Assembly (NCBI RefSeq): GCF_002217395.1
Contig: NZ_MUHD01000020.1
Location: 53,840 to 117,839 of the forward strand
Source of the DNA: Flavobacterium plurextorum
GTDB lineage: Bacteria > Bacteroidota > Bacteroidia > Flavobacteriales > Flavobacteriaceae
Direction of reading: 5' to 3'
DNA length: 64,000 nucleotides
Of the stretch, positions 35,360 to 44,263 are shown piece by piece (position 1 is the stretch's first letter; every line of letters starts with the position of its first letter). The translations under genes were made by a program, and so were the position numbers. The notes beneath the pieces were generated by a model. It was not told the DNA's origin. It saw nothing but the letters and a program-made list of their open reading frames with translations, and made no database searches.

Positions 35360-37906
35360 ATGGATGATAATTTTTCACCAAGAGTAAAAGATGTTATTAC
35401 ATACAGTAAAGAAGAAGCCCTTCGTTTAGGACACGACTTTATTGGTACTGAACATCTAATGCTGGGCATTTTAAGAGATGGTAACGGAAAAGCTATTCAT
35501 ATACTTAATAACCTAGCAGTCGATTTAGATCATTTACGCAGGAAAGTAGAAATACTGAGTCCAGCTAACCACAGCGTGGAAGTAAATGCCGAAAAGAAAA
35601 ATCTTCATCTTACCCGACAGGCCGAAAGAGCCCTGAAGACCACTTTTCTTGAAGCTAAAGTATTCCAAAGCTCATCAATTAGTACAGCTCACTTGCTTTT
35701 ATGTATCTTACGAAACGAAAACGATCCAACAACCAAGCTGTTGAATAAACTAAAAATAGATTATGACATAGCTAAAGAACAATATTTAAACATGACGCCA
35801 AACGAAGAAGAATTCTTAGAAAACTTGCCAAGAAACGAATCGTATAATGACGATTCAGGACAAGATGACAGTCTAAAAGAAAGTAGTTTCAATAATCCAG
35901 CCAATAAGTCAAACAAAAAATCTAAAACTCCTGTTTTGGATAATTTTGGGAGAGATTTAACAGAAATGGCGGAAGAAGGAAAACTAGATCCAGTTGTTGG
36001 ACGCGAAAAAGAAATTGAACGCGTTTCACAAATTCTAAGCCGTAGAAAAAAGAACAATCCGCTTCTTATTGGAGAACCTGGAGTTGGTAAATCTGCTATT
36101 GCAGAAGGACTTGCTTTGCGTATTATTCAAAAGAAAGTATCTCGTATTCTTTTCCACAAACGTGTTGTAACTCTTGATTTAGCAAGTTTAGTTGCTGGTA
36201 CAAAATACAGAGGACAATTTGAAGAAAGAATGAAAGCCGTAATGAACGAGCTTGAAAAAAACGACGATATTATTCTTTTCATTGACGAAATTCACACTAT
36301 TGTAGGTGCCGGCGGAGCAACAGGTTCACTTGATGCTTCAAACATGTTCAAACCTGCTTTAGCAAGAGGAGAAATTCAATGTATTGGCGCTACTACTCTA
36401 GACGAGTACAGACAATATATTGAAAAAGACGGCGCTTTAGAAAGACGTTTCCAAAAGGTAATTGTTGAGCCAACTTCTGTTGAAGAAACAATTGCAATTT
36501 TAAATAACGTAAAAGATAAATACGAAGATCACCACAACGTAACTTATACCCAAGAAGCAATCGAAGCCTGTGTTAAATTAACAAACAGATATATGTCTGA
36601 GCGCTTCTTACCAGACAAAGCGATTGATGCTCTTGACGAAGCAGGATCTCGCGTTCACATTACCAATATTGATGTTCCTAAACAAATTCTTGATTTAGAA
36701 CGTCAATTAGAGGAAGTTCGTGAAATGAAAAACATGGTAGTTAAAAAACAAAAATATGAAGAAGCTGCCAAACTTCGCGACGATGAAAAACGCATAGAAA
36801 AAGATCTAGCTGCTGCTCAAGAACAATGGGAAGAAGATTCTAAAAACAACAGAATTGAAGTTACAGAAGATAACGTAGCCGATGTTGTATCAATGATGAC
36901 AGGTATTCCTGTAAACAGAATTGCACAAACAGAAAGCAACAAACTAGCTCAATTACCTGAATTAATTCAGAACAAAGTAATTGGTCAAAACGAAGCTGTT
37001 CTTAAAATTGCACGTTCTATTCAGCGTAACAGAGCCGGACTTAAAGATCCTAACAAACCAATTGGTTCATTTATTTTCTTAGGTCAGACTGGTGTTGGTA
37101 AAACGCAATTAGCAAAAGTTCTTGCAAAAGAATTATTCGATTCTGAAGATGCATTAGTTCGTATCGACATGAGTGAATACATGGAGAAATTTGCAATTTC
37201 TCGTTTAGTTGGAGCGCCTCCAGGATACGTAGGTTACGAAGAAGGCGGACAATTGACTGAAAAAGTTCGTAGAAAACCATATTGTGTTGTTCTTTTAGAT
37301 GAAATCGAAAAAGCACATCCAGATGTATTTAATATGATGCTTCAGGTTTTAGATGATGGATATTTAACAGATAGTTTAGGTCGCAAAATCGACTTTAAAA
37401 ACACCATAATCATCATGACATCTAACGTTGGTGCACGTCAGTTGAAAGACTTTGGACAAGGTGTAGGATTCGGAACTGCTGCAAAAGTGGCTCAAGCCGA
37501 TGAAAACTCAAAAAGCATTATCGAAAATGCTTTAAAGAAAACCTTTGCTCCTGAGTTCTTAAACAGAATTGACGACGTAATTGTATTCAACGCATTAGAA
37601 AAAGCTGATATTGACTTAATTATCGAAATTGAACTTAAAAAACTATATTCTCGTATTGCTGAATTAGGTTACAAACTAAGCTTAACTGACAAAGCAAAAG
37701 CATTTATTGCTGAAAAAGGCTTCGACAGACAATTTGGCGCAAGACCGCTTAAAAGAGCAATTCAGAAATACGTTGAGGATTTATTAGCCGAAGAAATCAT
37801 CACTTCAAAAATACATTCTGGTGATGAGATCATGATGGACTTAAAAGACGATTCACAAGAGCTTTCAGTAGAAATTCACAAAGCTGAAGAGCCTACAAAT
37901 CAATAA
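35360..37906 (+). CDS. clpC: ClpC-type AAA+ chaperone, ATPase subunit of ClpCP
   Basis: An 848-residue Hsp100 unfoldase that feeds substrates to ClpP. In order: a double Clp-N repeat (about 1-145), a charged linker, AAA-1 with Walker A GEPGVGKS at 238-245 and LFIDEIHT, a UVR/M-domain segment (YEEAAKLRDDEKRIEKDL), AAA-2 with GQTGVGKT at 575-582 and VLLDEIEKAHPDV, and a small C-terminal D2 domain. The M-domain length fits ClpC and not ClpB. It is transcribed alone, divergent from gyrA across 258 bases. Confidence 0.96.
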   Translation: MDDNFSPRVKDVITYSKEEALRLGHDFIGTEHLMLGILRDGNGKAIHILNNLAVDLDHLRRKVEILSPANHSVEVNAEKKNLHLTRQAERALKTTFLEAKVFQSSSISTAHLLLCILRNENDPTTKLLNKLKIDYDIAKEQYLNMTPNEEEFLENLPRNESYNDDSGQDDSLKESSFNNPANKSNKKSKTPVLDNFGRDLTEMAEEGKLDPVVGREKEIERVSQILSRRKKNNPLLIGEPGVGKSAIAEGLALRIIQKKVSRILFHKRVVTLDLASLVAGTKYRGQFEERMKAVMNELEKNDDIILFIDEIHTIVGAGGATGSLDASNMFKPALARGEIQCIGATTLDEYRQYIEKDGALERRFQKVIVEPTSVEETIAILNNVKDKYEDHHNVTYTQEAIEACVKLTNRYMSERFLPDKAIDALDEAGSRVHITNIDVPKQILDLERQLEEVREMKNMVVKKQKYEEAAKLRDDEKRIEKDLAAAQEQWEEDSKNNRIEVTEDNVADVVSMMTGIPVNRIAQTESNKLAQLPELIQNKVIGQNEAVLKIARSIQRNRAGLKDPNKPIGSFIFLGQTGVGKTQLAKVLAKELFDSEDALVRIDMSEYMEKFAISRLVGAPPGYVGYEEGGQLTEKVRRKPYCVVLLDEIEKAHPDVFNMMLQVLDDGYLTDSLGRKIDFKNTIIIMTSNVGARQLKDFGQGVGFGTAAKVAQADENSKSIIENALKKTFAPEFLNRIDDVIVFNALEKADIDLIIEIELKKLYSRIAELGYKLSLTDKAKAFIAEKGFDRQFGARPLKRAIQKYVEDLLAEEIITSKIHSGDEIMMDLKDDSQELSVEIHKAEEPTNQ

Positions 37907-37932
37907 AATGATTTAAATTTATAACAGAAATA

Positions 37933-37974
37933 ATATACCCGTTACGTTTTCATAACATAACGGGTATTTTTTTT
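37933..37974 (+). terminator. Intrinsic terminator after clpC
   Basis: The stem ATACCCGTTA / TAACGGGTAT has a 13-base loop and is followed by eight T. Confidence 0.85.
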
Positions 37975-38046
37975 GGATAATTTACTATCTTTAGTAAAAG
38001 CAAATAGCTATTTTTGGATATTAAATTCTATAATAAAAAACAACGT

Positions 38047-39414
38047 ATGCTTCAACACAAAGTCATTTTAGGCAGCGAAGAATGGTGTTCATTTCCAGAA
38101 CTAGGAATCCCGACAATCAAGGCTCGGGTTGACTCTGGTGCCAAAACTTCGGCAATGCACGCCATAAACATAGCTCCTTTTATAAAAAATGATGCCAATT
38201 GGGTGAAATTTGACATTAATCCAATTCAAAATAACATCAAAACCATCATTCATTGTGAAGCACCGCTGGTTGACAAAAGAATTGTAAAAAGCTCAAGCGG
38301 CTTTAGAGAACATCGTTACGTAATTCAAACCAGCATTAAAATTGGCGATTCAAAATGGCCGATCGAAATGACGTTGACCAATCGTGATTCTATGGGCTTT
38401 AGAATGCTTTTAGGACGCGAAGCCATGAGCGGTCGTGTATTGGTCGATCCAGAAGAAAAATACCTTCTTGGACAGCCTACTCCAGAATCTCTTAAAGAAT
38501 TATATCAAAATTCAGAAAAAGCCAGTTCAGGTTTACGAATTGGACTATTAGCCAGTAATCCTGAATTATACAGCAATAAAAGAATCATGGAAGCGGGCGA
38601 AATGCGCGGTCATGAAATGCATTTTTTAAACATCAAAGAATGCTACATGAAACTGGACGCCAAAACTCCTGAAATTCATTACAGAGGCGGAAAAATTTTA
38701 AACCAATTTGACGCAATTATCCCAAGAATCCGTCCAAGTATTACATTCTACGGTTGTGCATTAACACGTCAGTTTGAAGCTTTGAAAGTTTTCTGTTTAA
38801 ACTCAGCAACAGCTATAACACAATCTCGCGATAAATTATACTCACTACAATTACTTTTAAACAGCGGAATTGATATTCCAACAACTGGTTTTGCTAATTC
38901 TCCTCTTGATACAGACAACTTAATCAAAATGGTTGGCGGTTCACCTTTAATTGTCAAACTATTAGAAGGAACACAAGGAAAAGGAGTTGTTTTAGCCGAA
39001 ACAAAAAAAGCAGCAGAAAGTGTTATCAATGCTTTTAAAAGTTTAAATGCTAATATTCTAGTTCAAGAATTCATTAAAGAAGCCAACGGAAAAGATATTC
39101 GATGCTTTGTAATCGACGGAAAAGTAGTTGCCGCCATTCAGCGTGAAGCTATGCCGGGCGAGTTTAGAGCTAATATTCACCTTGGCGGAACCGCATCTGT
39201 AATAAAAGTAACTGCCGAAGAAAAAAAGATCGCTATAAAAGCCGCAAAAGCAATGGATTTAAAAGTGGCCGGAGTTGATATTATTCGTTCGTCTAAAGGA
39301 CCTTTATTACTTGAAGTAAACTCTTCACCAGGTCTTGAAGGAATCGAAGGCGCAACCAATAAAGATGTTGCAGGCGAAATGATTAAAGCCATTGAGAAAA
39401 ATTTCAAACTATAA
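38047..39414 (+). CDS. Fusion of retropepsin-like peptidase (RimB-like) and RimK-type glutamate ligase
   Basis: A 455-residue two-domain protein. Residues about 1-145 match the RimB/PF05618 family of aspartic-type peptidases, with the D-S-G-A-K-T-S-A motif ([15 protein letters not shown]) and the RMLLGREAM block. Residues about 160-455 are an ATP-grasp ligase of the RimK type: [38 protein letters not shown], and the metal-binding [14 protein letters not shown]. RimK adds glutamates to ribosomal protein S6 in E. coli, and the peptidase trims them. The start is the ATG at 38047; an in-frame TTG 11 codons upstream is possible. The fusion pairs writing and trimming in one chain. Confidence 0.85.
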   Translation: MLQHKVILGSEEWCSFPELGIPTIKARVDSGAKTSAMHAINIAPFIKNDANWVKFDINPIQNNIKTIIHCEAPLVDKRIVKSSSGFREHRYVIQTSIKIGDSKWPIEMTLTNRDSMGFRMLLGREAMSGRVLVDPEEKYLLGQPTPESLKELYQNSEKASSGLRIGLLASNPELYSNKRIMEAGEMRGHEMHFLNIKECYMKLDAKTPEIHYRGGKILNQFDAIIPRIRPSITFYGCALTRQFEALKVFCLNSATAITQSRDKLYSLQLLLNSGIDIPTTGFANSPLDTDNLIKMVGGSPLIVKLLEGTQGKGVVLAETKKAAESVINAFKSLNANILVQEFIKEANGKDIRCFVIDGKVVAAIQREAMPGEFRANIHLGGTASVIKVTAEEKKIAIKAAKAMDLKVAGVDIIRSSKGPLLLEVNSSPGLEGIEGATNKDVAGEMIKAIEKNFKL

Positions 39415-39455
39415 TTAAGTTCATTTAAACTTAATAACACATAAATAATTTAGCT

Positions 39456-39492
39456 GCTTTGTCAAAGTTTAAAACTTTGACAAAGCTTTTTT
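39456..39492 (+). terminator. Intrinsic terminator after the RimB/RimK fusion
   Basis: A perfect 15-bp inverted repeat (GCTTTGTCAAAGTTT and its complement) followed by TTTTTT. It makes the following gene depend on its own promoter. Confidence 0.88.
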
Positions 39493-39522
39493 ATTTAACT
39501 TTAGTAAAACAAAAGAATAAAA

Positions 39523-40044
39523 ATGATACAATTCCCTTATTTAGATATAATAATCAGAAGTGTCGCTGTCTACTTTTTTATGACTATTGCTCTGCGAATA
39601 TTTGGCAAAAAAGAACTTTCGCAATTAAATACAGCCGATATAATTTTAATTCTGTTAATCAGTAATTCAGTTCAGAATGCAATGGTTGGTCCAGATACCA
39701 GTCTTGTTGGCGGTTTAGTAGCCGCTTTGGTTTTATTTGTAATTAACTTCACGATAAAAAAGCTAACACACCGATACAAAGTGCTCAATAATTTACTTTT
39801 AGACAAACCCGAGATTCTTATTCATAACGGAAAACTAGATTTTAAAGCCTTAAGCAAATTAGACATATCACACGACGAATTAAAAGAAGCGGCACGTGAA
39901 CATGGCTTAGAACATTTAACAGATATAAAGCTCGCTATGTTAGAAATAGACGGCACAATCAGTATTATTTCGCAAGACCAAAAGAAATTAAAACAAACGC
40001 ATTACAAACGAAAACACAATCGTAAAAATCTTCAAAAGTTTTAA
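39523..40044 (+). CDS. DUF421 membrane protein (YetF-like)
   Basis: A 173-residue protein with three N-terminal hydrophobic segments followed by a soluble DUF421 domain (KPEILIHNGKLDF, then L-S-x-D-E-L-x-x-A-A-R-E-H-G, typical of YetF/YcaP proteins). The C-terminus is strongly basic. The membrane topology fits the family. The function is unknown. A shadow frame (39459-39665) overlaps the start and is not real. It is convergent with the phosphate transporter through the hairpin at 40050. Confidence 0.85.
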   Translation: MIQFPYLDIIIRSVAVYFFMTIALRIFGKKELSQLNTADIILILLISNSVQNAMVGPDTSLVGGLVAALVLFVINFTIKKLTHRYKVLNNLLLDKPEILIHNGKLDFKALSKLDISHDELKEAAREHGLEHLTDIKLAMLEIDGTISIISQDQKKLKQTHYKRKHNRKNLQKF

Positions 40045-40049
40045 AACAA

Positions 40050-40084
40050 AAAAAAGCCGATTTCAAATTGAAATCGGCTTTTAA
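40050..40084. terminator. Bidirectional terminator between DUF421 and pit genes
   Basis: The stem AAAGCCGATTTCA / TGAAATCGGCTTT has a minimal loop and an A-run on the left. It serves the two convergent genes. Confidence 0.85.
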
Positions 40085-40132
40085 ATATTTAGATGAAATG
40101 CAATTTATAACTCACATTTCATAATAATCATT

Positions 40133-41467
40133 TTACGAAATAAATATACTTAGTACAAAATAAACCAAACCTGCTAATAAAGCTGAAATCGGAATAGTTA
40201 ATACCCAAGCCCAAATTAAACTTACCGTAACTCCCCATCTTACTGCAGATACACGTTTTGTTAATCCAACTCCAATGATCGATCCAGTAATAGTATGCGT
40301 TGTACTTACAGGAATTTTTAAATGCTCTGTAAAGTAAAGTGTTAATGCACCTGCAGTTTCAGCTGCAACACCTTCAAACGAACTTACTTTTGTGATTTTA
40401 GAACCCATTGTTTTCACAATTTTCCATCCACCACTTAAAGTTCCCGCAGCAATTGCAGAATAACACGCTAACGGAATCCATCCCGGCATTACTCCTTTAA
40501 TTCCTAAATCATCATTTGGTAAAACAACATCTAACCAAGCATCCATATGAACACCAGGATTTGTGTTGATATATACCGCAACCGCAGCAGCGATAATACC
40601 CATTACTTTTTGAGAATCATTTCCTCCGTGACCTAAACTAAAAGCTGCAGAAGATAATAATTGCATTTTTTTCAAAGCAGCATCAGCTTGATGAAGATTC
40701 AAACTACTGAATATTAAACAAAAAGCACTTACCGTTAAGATAATAAAGGCAACTAAAAACCATTTAATATTATGACCTTCAAAAGCAACACTCCAAAAAT
40801 GCGAATCAAATCTAGGTTTTTCGATTTCAGAATATGGTATCATTTGAGTATAAACAAACCAAACAGTTGCAATCATTAAAAGTCCTGTAAAAATCTTAGG
40901 ACCAATACTTTTACGAGAAGCATTTAAAAGCCAAATCGAAATTAAGTACGAAGCTAAAGCTCCTAATAAAGGCGCTAAAACAATAAATGCAATGATAATA
41001 AGAACTCCAGAAGGCATTGCTCCATCTTTTCCTGCCTTGTACCAGCTTACAATTTCGTACCAATAATGTGTTGTTCCGTCTTCACCAATATAACCAGAGA
41101 AACCATGAACTGCAATTGCATGTGCAACAGCCGCTCCCGCAAAACCTCCAATTAAAGTATGTGAAGAACTCGAAGGAATTCCTAACCACCAAGTTAGTAA
41201 GTTCCAACAGATTGCCGCAATAACACCGGCAAGAATTACCACTAGGTTAATTTCCATTGTGTGCGCTGTTTTAGCAACAGTATCCGCAACACCAAATCCG
41301 AAAACCCAATAAGCCAGAAAGTTAAAAAATGCTGCCCAAAGAACGGCCTGAAAAGGCGTTAAAACCTTTGTAGCAACAACAGTCGCTATAGCATTTGCCG
41401 CATCATGAAAACCATTGATGTAATCAAATATTAAAGCTAATACTATAATTAATATAAGTAGCGTCAT
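40133..41467 (-). CDS. Inorganic phosphate transporter, PiT family
   Basis: A 444-residue multi-pass membrane carrier that moves phosphate with a cation. It shows both PiT halves: DYINGFHDAANAIATVVATK with its pair of GGNDSQKVMG, plus the repeated GIPSSSSHTLIGG and IPVSTTHTITGSI turns that line the transport path. At least ten hydrophobic helices can be counted. It follows the DUF47 gene by 30 bases on the same strand, the usual pair for this family. No Pho box was identified. Confidence 0.93.
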   Translation of the reverse strand: MTLLILIIVLALIFDYINGFHDAANAIATVVATKVLTPFQAVLWAAFFNFLAYWVFGFGVADTVAKTAHTMEINLVVILAGVIAAICWNLLTWWLGIPSSSSHTLIGGFAGAAVAHAIAVHGFSGYIGEDGTTHYWYEIVSWYKAGKDGAMPSGVLIIIAFIVLAPLLGALASYLISIWLLNASRKSIGPKIFTGLLMIATVWFVYTQMIPYSEIEKPRFDSHFWSVAFEGHNIKWFLVAFIILTVSAFCLIFSSLNLHQADAALKKMQLLSSAAFSLGHGGNDSQKVMGIIAAAVAVYINTNPGVHMDAWLDVVLPNDDLGIKGVMPGWIPLACYSAIAAGTLSGGWKIVKTMGSKITKVSSFEGVAAETAGALTLYFTEHLKIPVSTTHTITGSIIGVGLTKRVSAVRWGVTVSLIWAWVLTIPISALLAGLVYFVLSIFIS

Positions 41468-41497
41468 AAAATTATAACTTCAGAATGAAAAATTGAA

Positions 41498-42142
41498 TTA
41501 AGAATGTTTTACAGAAATAGATTCTAGTATGTTCGCAACACTCTTACACTTGTCTGTTGCTGATTCTAAAACAGATAACACTTCTTTATATTTAATAATA
41601 TTTTTAGCATCTGTTTCGTTTTCAAAAATTTCAAAAACTGCTTTGTTATATACATTATCAGACTTGTTTTCCAGCTTGTTAATTCTAGCACAAGAATCTT
41701 TGATAACTTTAAAATTCTTTAAGTTTCTCAACTCTTTTACTGCACTGTCAATATTTTGACAAGCTTCAAGGTTGATTTCTGTCATCTTTCTGATAGATTT
41801 TGTAATCTTATCAACTTGATACAATTTCATACGGCTTGCTGCACCATGAAGGTAATCAGCAACGTTATCAATAGAAGTAATTAGGGTATGAATATCCTCT
41901 CTATCAAATGGAGTAATGAAATTTCTACTCAATTCAAGATTGGTTTGACGCGTAATATCTTCACCTTTTTGCTCTAATTCATCAATTTTCTGAAAAAGAA
42001 CTTCTCTTTCTTTCAATGGAAGGTTTACAGCTTCGTGTAAATTAGAAGCTAACTCAATTAAATTGCTTGAAGCCTCTTCAAAAAGTGGAAAGAATTTCTT
42101 GTCTTTCGGCACTAAAAATTGGAAAATACTGTTTATTGACAT
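41498..42142 (-). CDS. DUF47 / PhoU-like phosphate transport regulator
   Basis: A 214-residue helical protein of the DUF47 family (PF01865), related in fold to PhoU, with the conserved FDREDIHTLITSIDNVADYLH segment at about residues 79-98. In family members it associates with PiT and tunes uptake. Its gene precedes pit in one operon. The length is normal. Confidence 0.9.
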   Translation of the reverse strand: MSINSIFQFLVPKDKKFFPLFEEASSNLIELASNLHEAVNLPLKEREVLFQKIDELEQKGEDITRQTNLELSRNFITPFDREDIHTLITSIDNVADYLHGAASRMKLYQVDKITKSIRKMTEINLEACQNIDSAVKELRNLKNFKVIKDSCARINKLENKSDNVYNKAVFEIFENETDAKNIIKYKEVLSVLESATDKCKSVANILESISVKHS

Positions 42143-42190
42143 TTTTATATTTTTGATAGTGCAAAATTACTTCAATAATATTTTACAATG

Positions 42191-43705
42191 TTAAGCCATT
42201 GTTAACAAATCGTTTTCAATTTGGAAACTATCAAGGAACGAAATAGTCTTTTCAATGTCATAATGTAAGATTCTATCCTCTTTTACCAAAGGCACTACTT
42301 CTCTATAACTATTCAAGAACATCTCAATAAAATCGCTTGACTTCAAAGGCTCTCTGTAAGCAATTGCCTGCGAAGCATTTAACAATTCAATTGCCAAAAT
42401 ACGCTCTAAATTATCCATAACACGTAAAGCTTTAGTTGCTCCGTTTGCTCCCATGCTCACGTGATCTTCCTGTCCGTTACTCGAAACAATACTGTCTATG
42501 CTTGACGGAGTTGCCAATTGTTTATTCTGACTTGCAATACTTGCCGCTGTATATTGCGGAATCATGAAACCAGAGTTCAATCCTGGATTATCAACTAAAA
42601 AAGCAGGAAGATTACGCAATCCTGAAATCAATTGATAAGTTCTTCTTTCAGAAATACTTCCTAATTCAGCCAAAGCAATTGCCATAAAATCTAAAGCTAA
42701 AGCTAAAGGTTGTCCATGGAAATTTCCACCAGAAATAATCTGATCTGCTTCAATAAATATATTTGGATTATCTGTAACTGAGTTAATCTCTGTTTTGAAT
42801 ACTTTTCTAACATAATCGATTGCATCTTTTGACGCTCCATGAACTTGAGGCATACAACGGAAAGAATACGGATCTTGAACGTGTTTTTTCTCTTGAGCAA
42901 TGATTTCGCTTCCTTCTAAAAATTCATTAATACGTTGTGCCGTTACAATTTGTCCTTTGTGCGGACGTATATAATGTATCAATTCATTAAATGGCTCAAT
43001 TCTTCCATCAAAACCTTCAAGCGAAATTGTTCCAATTAAATCTGCCAAATACGAATATTTATAGGCTTTTAATAAAATATGAGCTCCATAAGCACTCATA
43101 AACTGCGTTCCGTTTAATAAAGCCAAACCTTCTTTTGACTGAAGTACAATTGGTTCCCAGTTAAAATGTTTTAAAACTTCGGCAGAAGCCATTCTTTTAC
43201 CTTCAAAAAACACTTCACCTTCACCCAATAACGGTAAAGATAAATGTGCCAATGGCGCTAAATCTCCAGAAGCTCCTAACGAACCTTGCGTATAAATAAC
43301 GGGTAGAATATCATTATTATAAAAATCAACCAAACGCTCTAATGTAACAAGCTGTACGCCAGAATGTCCGTAACTTAAAGATTGAATCTTAAGTAAAAGC
43401 ATTAATTTTACAATTGCAGCAGGAACTTCTTCGCCAGTTCCGCAAGCATGCGACTTAACAAGATTCTCTTGAAGCTGTGATAAATTTTCATTAGAGATTT
43501 TCACATTACAAAGCGATCCAAAACCGGTATTGATTCCGTAAATAGGTTCTGAATGTGAAGCCATCTTTTTATCTAGATAATCACGGCATTTTTGCACGTT
43601 TACTTTTGCCTCTTCAGACAATTCAAGTTTTTTGTCTAGAACGATGATTTCTTGTAAAGCTTCTAAACTTAATGTTTCTGTACTTATATAATGGATTTCT
43701 CTCAT
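42191..43705 (-). CDS. hutH: Histidine ammonia-lyase
   Basis: A 504-residue lyase that converts histidine to urocanate and ammonia, the first step of the histidine degradation pathway. The MIO cofactor forms from A145-S146-G147 in GSLGASGDLAPL, and Y56 in IYGINTGFG is the catalytic tyrosine. The start is the ATG at 43705; a TTG four codons upstream is less likely. hutU, hutI and hutG are absent from this window, but a HutD-like gene lies at 54609. Tyrosine ammonia-lyase is an alternative reading, since the motif is shared. Confidence 0.9.
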   Translation of the reverse strand: MREIHYISTETLSLEALQEIIVLDKKLELSEEAKVNVQKCRDYLDKKMASHSEPIYGINTGFGSLCNVKISNENLSQLQENLVKSHACGTGEEVPAAIVKLMLLLKIQSLSYGHSGVQLVTLERLVDFYNNDILPVIYTQGSLGASGDLAPLAHLSLPLLGEGEVFFEGKRMASAEVLKHFNWEPIVLQSKEGLALLNGTQFMSAYGAHILLKAYKYSYLADLIGTISLEGFDGRIEPFNELIHYIRPHKGQIVTAQRINEFLEGSEIIAQEKKHVQDPYSFRCMPQVHGASKDAIDYVRKVFKTEINSVTDNPNIFIEADQIISGGNFHGQPLALALDFMAIALAELGSISERRTYQLISGLRNLPAFLVDNPGLNSGFMIPQYTAASIASQNKQLATPSSIDSIVSSNGQEDHVSMGANGATKALRVMDNLERILAIELLNASQAIAYREPLKSSDFIEMFLNSYREVVPLVKEDRILHYDIEKTISFLDSFQIENDLLTMA

Positions 43706-44038
43706 GATGTTTTTCAATTTAAGATGTCAAAATTCAACAAATCAATATTAAAAAGCAACATTTTATCACAATAATTAAAATTTCAACACAAGACATTCTT
43801 CGCTTTTATTTTTTTCTCAATGCTAAAAATGGAGTCTTTTACTGCTTTTTAATTATCTTTTCATTAAAAATCAACTCTTTGCAATAGGTTTTTATTGTAA
43901 AATGCGCTCTTAAATATATCAAAACCTCAATTTAGCTTATCTAATTTTAACAAATACTCAATATTGAATTTTTGAGATTTGAATTATTAAAATATTCGTA
44001 AAAAGGCTAAAGTAATTTTATATACATCTAAAAAACTG
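43706..44038. other. Divergent intergenic region hutH / thr leader
   Basis: About 330 AT-rich bases hold the hutH upstream region and, at the right end, the start of thr-operon transcription. No gene was found in it. No clear repressor operator is visible. Confidence 0.4.
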
Positions 44039-44046
44039 TACTTTTG
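44039..44046 (+). promoter_or_regulatory. -7 element of the thr operon
   Basis: TACTTTTG, an exact TAnnTTTG match, lies 10 bases before the leader-peptide ATG. A TTG at the right distance is missing, so the promoter may be weak or assisted. Confidence 0.55.
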
Positions 44047-44056
44047 AAAAATCAAA

Positions 44057-44158
44057 ATGAAAAGTAACAGCACTAAATATCAATCTACAATAACAACTCA
44101 AACTAGAGTTGCAATTGCTGCTACCATTACTTCTACTACAACAACTACTACCCCTTAG
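44057..44158 (+). CDS. thr operon leader peptide (thrL-like), 33 codons
   Basis: A short ORF of 33 codons ahead of thrA. Thirteen codons are threonine, including six in a row at codons 27-32, and three are isoleucine. The peptide begins MKSNSTKYQ and ends TSTTTTTTP before a TAG stop. The layout is that of the E. coli thrL leader, in which ribosome stalling at Thr and Ile codons controls transcription of the structural genes. It has an ATG, a -7 element just upstream, and lies 105 bases before thrA. A hairpin covers the stop codon. It is too short for standard gene calling and easy to miss. Confidence 0.88.
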   Translation: MKSNSTKYQSTITTQTRVAIAATITSTTTTTTP

Positions 44159-44203
44159 GGGTATACATTTTTACATATAATCCTAGGTTACCTATACTTT
44201 TTT
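44149..44203 (+). promoter_or_regulatory. Proposed thr attenuator region
   Basis: A 6-bp hairpin, TACCCC-TTA-GGGGTA (44149-44163), sits over the leader stop codon. A second small hairpin TAGG-TTA-CCTA (44184-44194) lies three bases before T6 (44198-44203). The GGGGTATA segment can also pair with TATACTTT before thrA using wobble pairs, giving an alternative fold. I could not identify a strong classical terminator by eye, so the mechanism is left open. Confidence 0.5.
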
Positions 44204-44263
44204 CTTGAAAGAAGAGAGTTATTGGATAGATAAAATATTTGCATAAAAGAAAAAAACATCAAA

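Noticed and set aside
39459..39665. A 68-codon plus-strand frame ahead of DUF421
   Set aside because: It crosses the terminator hairpin and overlaps the DUF421 start in another frame, with no coding signal.
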